This document shows, piece by piece, positions 25,903 to 33,535 of a DNA stretch of 44,506 bases. This DNA comes from Opitutales bacterium (GTDB taxonomy: Bacteria; Verrucomicrobiota; Verrucomicrobiia; Opitutales; UBA953). The number at the start of each line of letters is the position of its first letter. The stretch's first letter is position 1. The notes under the pieces were generated by a model that ran no database searches, was not told the DNA's origin, and worked only from the letters and a program-made list of their open reading frames with translations. A program made the translations under genes and the position numbers. The stretch is taken from the NCBI GenBank assembly GCA_017546455.1, contig JAFYWY010000076.1, positions 1 to 44,506 on the forward strand, in the 5' to 3' direction.

Positions 25903-26014
25903 AGTTTTGGTAAGTTGATTTTGAATTGTTTTACGTTAATTTTCTCTTAAATTCCCAAAGAGTTATCCCTTGTGTTGAATTTGAGAGGCCGCAAACAGTA
26001 GCAGAAAAGAATAA

Positions 26015-26028
26015 TTACACAAGTGTAA
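26015..26028. promoter_or_regulatory. Operator-like palindrome
   Basis: TTACACAAGTGTAA is a perfect 6+2+6 inverted repeat in an AT-rich divergent promoter region, about 113 nt upstream of the PEP-CTERM gene start. This form fits a dimeric regulator site, but no regulator gene is nearby. Confidence 0.35.
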
Positions 26029-26119
26029 AATAATACTTTTGCGGTATGAATTGTAACAAGCCCTCGAAATGCCGATGGGGCGGACCTCGAAGAGGGTATT
26101 TAGTGGATAATTCTATGTG

Positions 26120-26147
26120 AAAATTTTTGCTCTGGAGCGAAAATTTT
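26120..26147. repeat. Conserved hairpin repeat, copy 2
   Basis: AAAATTTTTGCT (26120-26131) pairs over 12 positions (one G-T) with AGCGAAAATTTT (26136-26147) around CTGG. The copy at 18683-18709 has a different loop and stem bases but keeps the pairing. Confidence 0.55.
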
Positions 26148-26267
26148 GAAGAACCCATTCACTATTTACCGGTTTCCATTCACCATTGTATCTATTGGCG
26201 CGCATCTTTCGGGGGAAATTGTTCAAAAAGCTTTAAGCTTTGGGGTTTAGGGCTTAAACTCTCCGGC

Positions 26268-27209
26268 ATGAAAAATTCTAAAGCACGCGAAAAAGAAATT
26301 TTTGCGGGAACCGAGGTCCTGCAGACCTTGCGCGATTGGGTGCGTTTTGCCGTTTCTTTGTTTAATCGGGAAGGCCTGTTTTTCGGCCAGGGGAGCGCGA
26401 ATGCGTATGATGAAGCGCTTTACATTATCCAGAGCGTTTTGCATTTGCCCTTGGAGGGGCCGGAGAGCTTCCTTGATGCGCGCCTGACGGCGGCTGAGAT
26501 CGAGACGGTCAAAGACGCGCTTTCCCGCCGCGCGCTCGAGCGCGTGCCCGCCGCCTACATCACCAAGGAGGCTTGGCTCGGAGACTACCGCTTTTACGTG
26601 GACGAGCGCGTCATCGTTCCGCGTTCGTACTTTATGGAAATCATTCCCGAGCAGCTGACGCCGTGGCTCGCCGATGCGGATGCCGTCGAGCGCGTAGCGG
26701 ATGTGTGTACGGGCGGCGGCTCGATCGCGATTCTTCTCGCGCATGCGTTTCCGAACGCCCAGGTCGATGCCTGCGATATCTCCGTTCCCGCCTTGGAAGT
26801 GGCGACGAAAAACGTCGAAGACTACGGTTTGGTCGAGCAGATTTCGCTTTTCCAATCGGATGTCTTGGACGATGTGCCTGCGGAGGCGAATGCCTACGAC
26901 ATCATCGTTTCCAATCCGCCCTACGAGCCGGACGCTTTGCGCGAAGCGCTTCCTGCGGAATTTACCCACGAGCCGGACAATGCGCTTTTCTCCGGGGAAG
27001 ACGGCATGGACGTGATTCGCAAATTACTCGAGCAGGCGGCGGAAAAACTCAAGCCCTCGGGATTGCTCCTGATCGAAGTCGGCGGCTTGCAGGACGCGCT
27101 CGAAGCCGCGTTCCCGCAAATCGAATTTAACTGGCTGGCAACGGCGGACGAGTCCGACTGCGTGTGCCTGATTCAGGCGTCTTCGCTCAAGCGTGCGTTC
27201 GGAAAATAA
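26268..27209 (+). CDS. prmB: Ribosomal protein L3 N5-glutamine methyltransferase PrmB-like
   Basis: A SAM-dependent methyltransferase of the HemK/PrmB family, which methylates glutamine side chains in translation proteins. The 313-residue protein has the SAM motif VADVCTGGGSIAILLAHAFP, DACDISVPALEVA and the catalytic SNPPY motif (N216-P-P-Y219). The N-terminal PAAYITKEAWLGDYRFYVDE and VPRSYFMEIIP favour PrmB (target L3) over PrmC (target release factors). The frame is open to 26127, but that part is repeat sequence; the ATG at 26268 gives the usual length. An MBL-fold gene starts 14 nt after the stop. Confidence 0.88.
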   Translation: MKNSKAREKEIFAGTEVLQTLRDWVRFAVSLFNREGLFFGQGSANAYDEALYIIQSVLHLPLEGPESFLDARLTAAEIETVKDALSRRALERVPAAYITKEAWLGDYRFYVDERVIVPRSYFMEIIPEQLTPWLADADAVERVADVCTGGGSIAILLAHAFPNAQVDACDISVPALEVATKNVEDYGLVEQISLFQSDVLDDVPAEANAYDIIVSNPPYEPDALREALPAEFTHEPDNALFSGEDGMDVIRKLLEQAAEKLKPSGLLLIEVGGLQDALEAAFPQIEFNWLATADESDCVCLIQASSLKRAFGK

Positions 27210-27223
27210 GAGCAACGGCGGGA

Positions 27224-28003
27224 ATGAAGTTTAAGTTTCAGATTATCGGCTCCAGCAGCGGCGGGAACTGCGCTTTGCTGTCGAGCGACGCCGGGAACGT
27301 ATTGATCGACGCCGGCTTTACCGGAAAGAAAATCAAGGATTCGCTCAAGACTCTCGGACTCACGATCGGCGATATCGATGCCGTATTTTTTACCCACGAA
27401 CACCGCGACCACACGGCGGGCGTGACCGGGCTGTCGTCGGCCATCCACCTGCGTTTCTTTGCGAACCGTGCGACGGCGCGGGAAATCGAATACCGCTACA
27501 AGCGCACGCTTCCGTGGGTGTATTTCAATTCCGGCGAGCGCTTCGCGTTTCGCGACATGAACGTGACGACCTTTGCGATTCCGCACGATTCGCAGGATGC
27601 CGTCGGCTACGCGTTTGAAATCGGCGGCGAAAAGCTTGTCTGGCTGACGGACTGCGGGAAGATCACGACGATTGTGAAACACAATCTTGCCGATGCGGAC
27701 CATCTCGTCATCGAATCCAATTATGATCCGGTGATGCTAAACCGCTCCGACCGTCCGGAGGAGCTAAAGAATCGTATCCGCGGCACGCACGGGCATTTGT
27801 CCAACGCGCAATGTGCGGAGTTCCTGAGCGAGTACGACAACCCGCGCTTGCAAAACGTGTTTTTCGCGCACATCAGCCGCGAGTGCAACCACTCGGATTT
27901 GGTGCGGGAGACTTCGCTTGCCGCCATCGAGTCGCGTTGCGCGCGCGCCGTTCCCGTCGATCCCGCGCTCATGCTTGCGCCGGAAGCCGGCTTCGGCTTT
28001 TAG
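27224..28003 (+). CDS. MBL-fold metallo-hydrolase (YycJ/WalJ-like)
   Basis: This 259-residue protein has a metallo-beta-lactamase fold: GSSSGGNCALLSSDAGNVLI at the N-terminus and the metal site FTHEHRDHTAG, followed by IPHDSQDAVGYAFEIGG, WLTDCGKIT and a late GTHGHLSN. The order and the short SSGGNC start match the YycJ/WalJ group, reported as a nuclease linked to DNA repair and cell-wall control in Firmicutes; its role here is unknown. The frame is open to 27164, inside prmB; the ATG at 27224 follows GGCGGGA and gives the family N-terminus. Probably cotranscribed with prmB. Confidence 0.87.
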   Translation: MKFKFQIIGSSSGGNCALLSSDAGNVLIDAGFTGKKIKDSLKTLGLTIGDIDAVFFTHEHRDHTAGVTGLSSAIHLRFFANRATAREIEYRYKRTLPWVYFNSGERFAFRDMNVTTFAIPHDSQDAVGYAFEIGGEKLVWLTDCGKITTIVKHNLADADHLVIESNYDPVMLNRSDRPEELKNRIRGTHGHLSNAQCAEFLSEYDNPRLQNVFFAHISRECNHSDLVRETSLAAIESRCARAVPVDPALMLAPEAGFGF

Positions 28004-28066
28004 CCCCTTTGCCGAAAAACGTCTTTGCTCTGCGCTCGTTTTTCCGTTGAACTAATGGCATAACCC

Positions 28067-29023
28067 ATGGAAAAAATTCTCATCATCAAGCCCTCGTCGC
28101 TCGGCGATATTTTGCATGCCCTTCAGGTCGTCGAAACCATCCGGGAAGTACGCGGACGCGAAAACGTCGAAATCACCTGGCTGGTGCGCGATATTTTTGC
28201 GCCGCTGCTGGAGGCTTGTTCGACGGTCGATCGCACGATCGTTTACGAGCGCGGCAAGGGCCTGCGCGGGATTTGGGAATTAGGGAAGCGCCTGAAACGG
28301 GAATCGTTTGATCTCGTGCTCGATATGCAGGGCTTGGCGCGTTCGGCGTTTTGGGCGCGATGCGTTCAAGCTCCGGTAAAAATCGGACGCGGCGACGGAC
28401 GCGAGTTTTCGCGCTACTTTTTCCGCACGCTGGTGGATGCGCCCAAAGACGGGTTTAAGCATTCGCACGCCGTCGAAATCCTGCTTCAGTTTTTGCCGAA
28501 AATCGGCTTGCCCGCCGAAATTCGCGGGTGCGTGAAATTCCCCGGAGCCGCCCTTGCGGAACCGCTTGAAAAAGCGCTCGCCGGTACGCAGGGAAAACCG
28601 ATTTTGCTTTTCCCGGATTCCCGCCGCGCCGAAAAGGAATGGCCGAAATTTGCCGAACTGACGCCGGCGCTGCTCGAAAAATTCCCCGACTCTCCCATCG
28701 TATGGGTCGGGCAAAGCGCGCTGAAGGCGGATTCCGCTTGGGAAAACCATCCGCAGTTTTTGAACTTTATGGGAAAGACGCGCTTGGCGGATGTGCTGGC
28801 GCTGATTGCGCGCGCGCGTTTCTGCGTGACGAACGACAGCGGGCCGATGCACATCGCCGCCGCGATGAGCGTTCCCGTACTTGGGCTTTTCGGTCCGACT
28901 TCGCCGAAGCTCTACGGTCCGTTCCCGCTGACGCGCCCCGGCAACGCCGTGCTTTGCGCGCCCGACGGTGACCTGAAAAAGCTCTCCGTCGAAGCCGTTG
29001 CCGCCGCGCTCCCGCCGCAATAA
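28067..29023 (+). CDS. Glycosyltransferase family 9 (heptosyltransferase-like)
   Basis: The 318-residue protein has the GT9 layout: KILIIKPSSLGDILHALQVV at the N-terminus, FDLVLDMQGLARSAFWA, and the nucleotide-sugar site CVTNDSGPMHIAAAMSVPVLGLFGPTSP. GT9 enzymes add heptoses to lipopolysaccharide inner core; the lengths and motifs are closest to heptosyltransferase I (WaaC). Acceptor and donor cannot be read from sequence. It begins 63 nt after the MBL gene. A family 2 repeat follows its stop. Confidence 0.88.
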   Translation: MEKILIIKPSSLGDILHALQVVETIREVRGRENVEITWLVRDIFAPLLEACSTVDRTIVYERGKGLRGIWELGKRLKRESFDLVLDMQGLARSAFWARCVQAPVKIGRGDGREFSRYFFRTLVDAPKDGFKHSHAVEILLQFLPKIGLPAEIRGCVKFPGAALAEPLEKALAGTQGKPILLFPDSRRAEKEWPKFAELTPALLEKFPDSPIVWVGQSALKADSAWENHPQFLNFMGKTRLADVLALIARARFCVTNDSGPMHIAAAMSVPVLGLFGPTSPKLYGPFPLTRPGNAVLCAPDGDLKKLSVEAVAAALPPQ

Positions 29024-29038
29024 GGTTTTTGAGAGGCT

Positions 29039-29176
29039 CTCTCACAGAGGCACAGAGCCACGGAGCGTCGCCGGCGAGCTAATAATCCTGCTTTCAGTTT
29101 GAACTTATTTTGGGGGAGGATTGGCTTTGGAACAGAAACGTTGAATGTCGCTTGAGCCTCCGTGTCTCCGTGAGAG
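29039..29176. repeat. Dispersed inverted-repeat element, family 2 (copy 2)
   Basis: Begins CTCTCACAGAGGCACAGAGC and ends CCTCCGTGTCTCCGTGAGAG, imperfect inverted repeats. The ACGGAGCGTCGCCGGCGAGC block is shared with copy 1. It starts 16 nt after the glycosyltransferase stop and fills most of the gap before the hexosaminidase. Confidence 0.75.
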
Positions 29177-29262
29177 CCTTTTCTTCAAGCGGCGCGGAAT
29201 CTCCGGCTTTTCGGGAAAGATTTCTGTTTTCTAACGGGGCTATAATTGTCAAGATTTCGTGC

Positions 29263-31479
29263 ATGAAGCTATTCTCGTTTTTGGCGGCATTGCTGCTTCC
29301 CGTCGTCGGCGCAAACGCGTCTTCTCTCGAATCCGTACTGGTTCCGCTTCCGGTTTCCGTTGAGGAAACATCGGCTGCGCCCGTTGTTCTGAAAGTCGGC
29401 CCGCCTGTTATTGAGTCGTGGGACGAGTCATTGGATATTCAGACGGCCTCTTATTTTTTCACTGCGATGAAAAAACATTTCGGCAGCGACGAGCTTCCTT
29501 TAGCCGGTGCCAAAATTATTTTTAAGGGAGGATTCTACGGCGATGATGTTTACGGCCGTACGGGAGGTTACTGGCTCACTATCGGCGACGGGGAAATCCG
29601 GATAACGTCTCGCACGCATTCGGGACAGTTTTATGCCATTCAGACGCTGCTGCAGCTGCTTCCGCGAACGCCGGACGCGAACGGCGAAATCGTGCTCCCT
29701 CCCTGCAAAATTCGCGATTATCCGCGTTTTTCATGGCGCGGGTTTATGCTCGATTCCGTGCGCCACTACCAGTCACCCGAGTGGATTAAAAAGCTCATCG
29801 ACGTGCTTGCTTCGCAAAAAATCAATGTCCTTCACTGGCATTTGACGGACGACCAGGGCTGGCGCATCGAAATTAAGAAATACCCGCAGCTGACGGCCAA
29901 GGGCGCCTGGCGGAGCCACATCGGATTCGGGCTGAAGCCGGAGCAATCTTCTTATTATGACGCCGACGGCAATTACGGCGGTTTTTACACGCAGGAACAA
30001 ATCCGCGAGATTGTCCGCTATGCTGCGATGCGCGGGATTACGATCGTTCCGGAAATCGAATTGCCGGGCCATGCGCTCGCGGCGCTTGCCGTTTTCCCGC
30101 AACTCGGCTGCACGGGCGGGCCCTACGAAGTCGGGCTGAAGGGCGGCGTGTTCGACGATGTTTATTGTGCGGGCAACGAAGCCGTGTATGCGTTTCTCGA
30201 AGACGTCTTTGAAGAAGTCGTCGCGCTGTTTCCGAGTAAATTTGTCCACGTCGGCGGCGACGAATGTCCGAAACTGCGTTGGCGCAATTGCCCGAAATGC
30301 CAAGCGAAGATTCGTAGCGAAAATCTGAAAAACGAGCACGGTCTCCAGAGCTATGTTATTCGCCGTATGGAAAAATTCCTCGCGGGGAAGGGAAAACGTC
30401 TGATCGGCTGGGACGAAATTCTCGAAGGCGGGCTGGCTCCGAATGCGACGGTGATGAGCTGGCGCGGAGCCACGGGAGGCATTGCCGCCGCCAAGCTCAA
30501 TCACGATGTCGTGATGACGCCGAACTCCCACTGTTACTTCGACTACTCGCAGGCGCGAACCGGTGAGCCTAACGGCATCGGCGGATTCATCCCGCTCGAC
30601 CGCGTTTATAAATTCAATCCGACCGAGGGCGTTCCCACTGAGTTTGCCGGGCGGATTCTCGGCGGGCAGGCCAATCTTTGGACGGAATACATTCCCGACG
30701 AAAAGCACGCGGAATACATGATTGCGCCGCGCATCTCCGCGCTGGCGGAAGTGCTTTGGACGCCGAAGGAACGCCTGTCCTGGGACAATTTTCAGGATCG
30801 CATGGATGCGCAGTATGCGCGTTACGAGGCCGCCGGATTCAACTACCGCAAACCCGACGGCGTATTGATTCGTGCCGTCTCGGGCGGCGTTTCGTTCTCT
30901 CCGGACCTCAAGGACGCTCCGATTGTTTACACCTTGGACGGCAGCGAGCCCGTTGCCGATTCGCCGCGCGCGACGGCGGGGAATTACATCGTAAAAATTC
31001 CGGAAGGCGCGACGAACGTGCGCGTGCGTGCGCGTGCGGTTTTGCGCGACGGCAGTCTCGGCCGCCTGAACGAGCGCGTGATGAATTTGCCCAAAGCCAA
31101 GGTCATTTCCACTTTGGGAAGCGTCGAAGCGAATTTCCCGGAACGTGCGGCGGACGGCTCGCGCACGTCGATTTATTGGGGCGACCGCGTGCCGCATCCG
31201 GGCGATACCGTAAGCGCGATTTTCGACAAACTGCAGCATGCCAAACGCGTGCGTTGCATTACCGGGAAAAATGAAAACGGCGGCGGAGGCGATCGCCTCG
31301 TTCACGGCGTCTTGGAGATGTCCGAAGACGGCACCGTGTGGCGGGAGCTTGCGGCGTTTGAAGACGGCATTGCCGAGGCGACGCTCCCCGAGGGGACGCG
31401 CTTTAAGGCGCTTCGCCTGCGCGTGACGGGACGCCAGGACGAATGGCTCGTCGTCCGCGAATTCGAGTGCGAACGTTAA
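29263..31479 (+). CDS. Secreted GH20 beta-N-acetylhexosaminidase
   Basis: Removes terminal beta-linked N-acetylglucosamine or N-acetylgalactosamine. The 738-residue protein has a signal peptide (MKLFSFLAALLLPVVGANAS), a GH20 N-terminal domain (about 25-150), and a catalytic barrel with WRGFMLDSVRHYQS, LHWHLTDDQGWRIE and the catalytic pair D333-E334 in HVGGDECPK. After the barrel (about 500) come a chitobiase-type beta domain (IVYTLDGSEPV) and a discoidin-like C-terminal part (RCITGKNENGGGGDRLVHGV). The frame is open to 29110, which is repeat; the signal peptide sets the start at 29263. A TATAAT at 29241 could be a -10 box. Confidence 0.93.
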   Translation: MKLFSFLAALLLPVVGANASSLESVLVPLPVSVEETSAAPVVLKVGPPVIESWDESLDIQTASYFFTAMKKHFGSDELPLAGAKIIFKGGFYGDDVYGRTGGYWLTIGDGEIRITSRTHSGQFYAIQTLLQLLPRTPDANGEIVLPPCKIRDYPRFSWRGFMLDSVRHYQSPEWIKKLIDVLASQKINVLHWHLTDDQGWRIEIKKYPQLTAKGAWRSHIGFGLKPEQSSYYDADGNYGGFYTQEQIREIVRYAAMRGITIVPEIELPGHALAALAVFPQLGCTGGPYEVGLKGGVFDDVYCAGNEAVYAFLEDVFEEVVALFPSKFVHVGGDECPKLRWRNCPKCQAKIRSENLKNEHGLQSYVIRRMEKFLAGKGKRLIGWDEILEGGLAPNATVMSWRGATGGIAAAKLNHDVVMTPNSHCYFDYSQARTGEPNGIGGFIPLDRVYKFNPTEGVPTEFAGRILGGQANLWTEYIPDEKHAEYMIAPRISALAEVLWTPKERLSWDNFQDRMDAQYARYEAAGFNYRKPDGVLIRAVSGGVSFSPDLKDAPIVYTLDGSEPVADSPRATAGNYIVKIPEGATNVRVRARAVLRDGSLGRLNERVMNLPKAKVISTLGSVEANFPERAADGSRTSIYWGDRVPHPGDTVSAIFDKLQHAKRVRCITGKNENGGGGDRLVHGVLEMSEDGTVWRELAAFEDGIAEATLPEGTRFKALRLRVTGRQDEWLVVREFECER

Positions 31480-31488
31480 ATTTACCCG

Positions 31489-31531
31489 GCCGCCCGAATA
31501 AATTTTCTCGCGGGAAATCGGGCGGCGTTTT
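31489..31531 (+). terminator. Terminator after the hexosaminidase gene
   Basis: GCCGCCCGA (31489-31497) pairs perfectly with TCGGGCGGC (31518-31526), followed by GTTTTAT. The loop is long (20 nt) and partly self-complementary. Confidence 0.7.
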
Positions 31532-31563
31532 ATGCTTCCCCGCTTTATCGATTAATCAGTTTT

Positions 31564-33126
31564 ATGACGAAACCTTTTTATCTAACGACAGCAATTGACT
31601 ACGCCAACGGCGCGCCGCACCTCGGGCATGCTTACGAAAAAGTGCTCGCAGACACGATTGTGCGTTTCCGCCGCATGAAGGGCGAAGAGGTTCACTTTCT
31701 TACCGGGCTCGACGAACACGGGCAAAAAGTTCAGCAAAACGCGCAGAAACTCGGAATCGAACCGCAGGCTTGCTGCGACCAGGTAGCCGAGCTCTTTCAG
31801 GGCATTTGTAAGGAACTTCAGATTTCGAACGACGACTACATCCGCACGACGCAGCCGCGCCACGTCAAGGTGGTCCAGGAAATCCTCCAGAAACTTTACG
31901 ACGCCGGCGAAATCTACAAGGCCGACTACAAGGGCTTTTACAGCATCCGCCAGGAACAGTTTGTCCTCGAAAAAGACAAAACACCCGACGGCAAGTGGCC
32001 GGAACTCTTCGGCGAAGTCATCGAAATCACGGAGTCGAACTACTTCTTCCGCCTCGCCAAATACCAGGACTGGCTGCGCAAATACCTCGAAGACCACCCG
32101 GACTTCATTTTCCCCGCTTTCCGCCAGAAAAACGTCGTCGAATTCCTCAAGGAACCGATTTCGGATCTCTGCATTTCCCGCCCGAAAGAACGCCTTTCCT
32201 GGGGGATTGAGCTGCCTTTCGACAAGGATTTTGTCACGTACGTCTGGTTTGACGCGCTGACGAATTATTATTCCGCCTCGCTCGAAAAGCAGTGCTGGCC
32301 CGCCGACATTCACGTCATCGGAAAAGACATTCTCGTTCCGCCGCATGCCGTTTACTGGCCGATCATGCTTCACGCGCTCGGTTTGGAGTTGCCGAAGAAA
32401 ATCGTCGCTCACGGCTGGTGGCTCTCCGCCGGCCGCAAGGTGTCCAAGACGAAGACCGACGCCGATGCCGACGCGCCGAAGGAAAAGACCGCCATCGAAC
32501 TGATGCGGGAACTCGGCGCCGACGCCTTCCGTTATTTCGTGATGCGCGAAATGAATGTCGGTCAGGACAGTGAATACTCCGAAGCTCTCTATCTTTCCCG
32601 CTACAAGAGCGATCTCGGTAACGACCTCGGCAACATGGTCAACCGCGTGCTGAACATGACGGGGAACTACTGCGGCCACGTCCTTCCCGCCGCGACGGTA
32701 TGCGAAGCGCTCGAACAGAATCTCCGCGAACTCTGGGAAAAGACCGAACGCCAGTATCAGGCGCTCGCCGCGGATTTCCAATTCCACACCGCGCTCGACG
32801 TGCTTTGGAATTTTGTCCGCGAGCTGAACCGCTACGCCAACGAACGCGCTCCGTGGAAACTCGCAAAGTCCGAAGATCCCGCCGATCGCGCCAAGATGGA
32901 AACCTCGCTCGCCACGATGGCCGAAGGCCTGCGTCTCGTCGCTGTCGCCGTGACACCGATTATGCCGGGTATTGCCGCCAAAATTCAGACGCTCTTCGGT
33001 ATCGAAGCCGCCGAAAAATTTGAAGGCAACCTCGCGTGGAGCGATATCCTCGTCGGAAAAACATTCGGCGAAAAGGCCATCCTTTTCCCGCGTCCCGATG
33101 ACGGAAAGGCCCCGAAGAAAGCCTAA
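31564..33126 (+). CDS. metG: Methionyl-tRNA synthetase
   Basis: Class I synthetase that charges tRNA-Met. The 520-residue protein has the HIGH motif as H19-L-G-H22, the FLTGLDEHGQKV block, and an anticodon-binding helical domain (about 350-500, with NMVNRVLNM and NERAPWKLAK). It is the short form without a C-terminal tRNA-binding domain. The second signature, usually KMSKS, reads K292-V-S-K-T and is followed by an acidic insert (TDADADAPKE) where most enzymes have GN. Otherwise complete. A terminator follows. Confidence 0.95.
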   Translation: MTKPFYLTTAIDYANGAPHLGHAYEKVLADTIVRFRRMKGEEVHFLTGLDEHGQKVQQNAQKLGIEPQACCDQVAELFQGICKELQISNDDYIRTTQPRHVKVVQEILQKLYDAGEIYKADYKGFYSIRQEQFVLEKDKTPDGKWPELFGEVIEITESNYFFRLAKYQDWLRKYLEDHPDFIFPAFRQKNVVEFLKEPISDLCISRPKERLSWGIELPFDKDFVTYVWFDALTNYYSASLEKQCWPADIHVIGKDILVPPHAVYWPIMLHALGLELPKKIVAHGWWLSAGRKVSKTKTDADADAPKEKTAIELMRELGADAFRYFVMREMNVGQDSEYSEALYLSRYKSDLGNDLGNMVNRVLNMTGNYCGHVLPAATVCEALEQNLRELWEKTERQYQALAADFQFHTALDVLWNFVRELNRYANERAPWKLAKSEDPADRAKMETSLATMAEGLRLVAVAVTPIMPGIAAKIQTLFGIEAAEKFEGNLAWSDILVGKTFGEKAILFPRPDDGKAPKKA

Positions 33127-33150
33127 TCCGGCCTGCGAGTATGCAAATAC

Positions 33151-33186
33151 AAACGCCTCCGTTTCCGCGGGGGCGTTTTGTTTTTC
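33151..33186 (+). terminator. Terminator after metG
   Basis: AAACGCCTCCG (33151-33161) pairs with CGGGGGCGTTT (33168-33178), one G-U pair, 6-nt loop, then TTTTGTTTTT. Confidence 0.85.
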
Positions 33187-33259
33187 TGCTGCCGTGAAAT
33201 ATTTTTCAAAAAAAGCTTGCGCCGCTTTTCGTCTTGGTGCATGATGACACTTCCTTTTT

Positions 33260-33346
33260 GGTGAGATATCCAAGTGGCTAAAGGGCGTGGACTGTAAATC
33301 CATTCGGTTTCACCGTTCGGGGGTTCGAATCCCTCTCTCACCACCA
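33260..33346 (+). tRNA. tRNA-Tyr (anticodon GTA)
   Basis: An 87-nt class II tRNA. The 7-bp acceptor stem GGTGAGA/TCTCACC closes, the anticodon arm is GTGGA-CTGTAAA-TCCAT giving anticodon GTA, a long variable arm (TCGGTTTCACCGTTCG region) fits tyrosine, and the T-arm has loop TTCGAAT on a GGGGG/CCCTC stem. CCA is encoded after discriminator A. A terminator hairpin follows at 33352. Confidence 0.96.
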
Positions 33347-33351
33347 CTTCA

Positions 33352-33392
33352 AAAAGCCCGCGAGTGCTGAAAAAGCGTTCGCGGGCTTTTTT
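33352..33392 (+). terminator. Terminator after tRNA-Tyr
   Basis: AAAAGCCCGCGA (33352-33363) pairs perfectly with TCGCGGGCTTTT (33379-33390) with a T-run. It starts 6 nt after the tRNA end. Confidence 0.88.
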
Positions 33393-33398
33393 GTGTTT

Positions 33399-33417
33399 GG
33401 GATTCGAACCCCCGAAC
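33399..33417. repeat. Inverted copy of the tRNA-Tyr T-arm segment
   Basis: GGGATTCGAACCCCCGAAC at 33399-33417 is the exact reverse complement of 33315-33333 inside the tRNA (end of the variable arm, T-stem and T-loop). It lies just past the tRNA terminator. Confidence 0.8.
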
Positions 33418-33535
33418 AATCATTGGCAGGACGGCCTTCCCCTTCGCTTTTTTCGGAGGATTTCGCTTGTTCCGCGCTTTCGAAAGCGGGAAGAAAGGGC
33501 TCGCGGGAGTATCGCTTGTTCCCTTTAATGGAGGC

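Larger units (their letters stand above)
25903..26267. other. Divergent intergenic region (PEP-CTERM gene / prmB)
   Basis: This AT-rich gap of 365 nt separates divergent genes and should hold both promoters. It contains a TTACAC-AA-GTGTAA palindrome (26015-26028), the second copy of the AAATTTTTGCT hairpin (26120-26147), CATTCACTATTTACCGG repeat words (about 26155-26190) and GGCTTAAA words just before prmB. No gene is supported. Confidence 0.5.

Noticed and set aside
29110-29262. Upstream extension of the hexosaminidase to 29110
   Set aside because: That part is family 2 repeat DNA; a clear signal peptide starts at 29263.
33347-33535. Second tRNA gene on the minus strand suggested by GGGATTCGAACCCCCGAAC
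   Set aside because: Only the T-arm part is present; no acceptor, D-arm or anticodon arm can be built around it.
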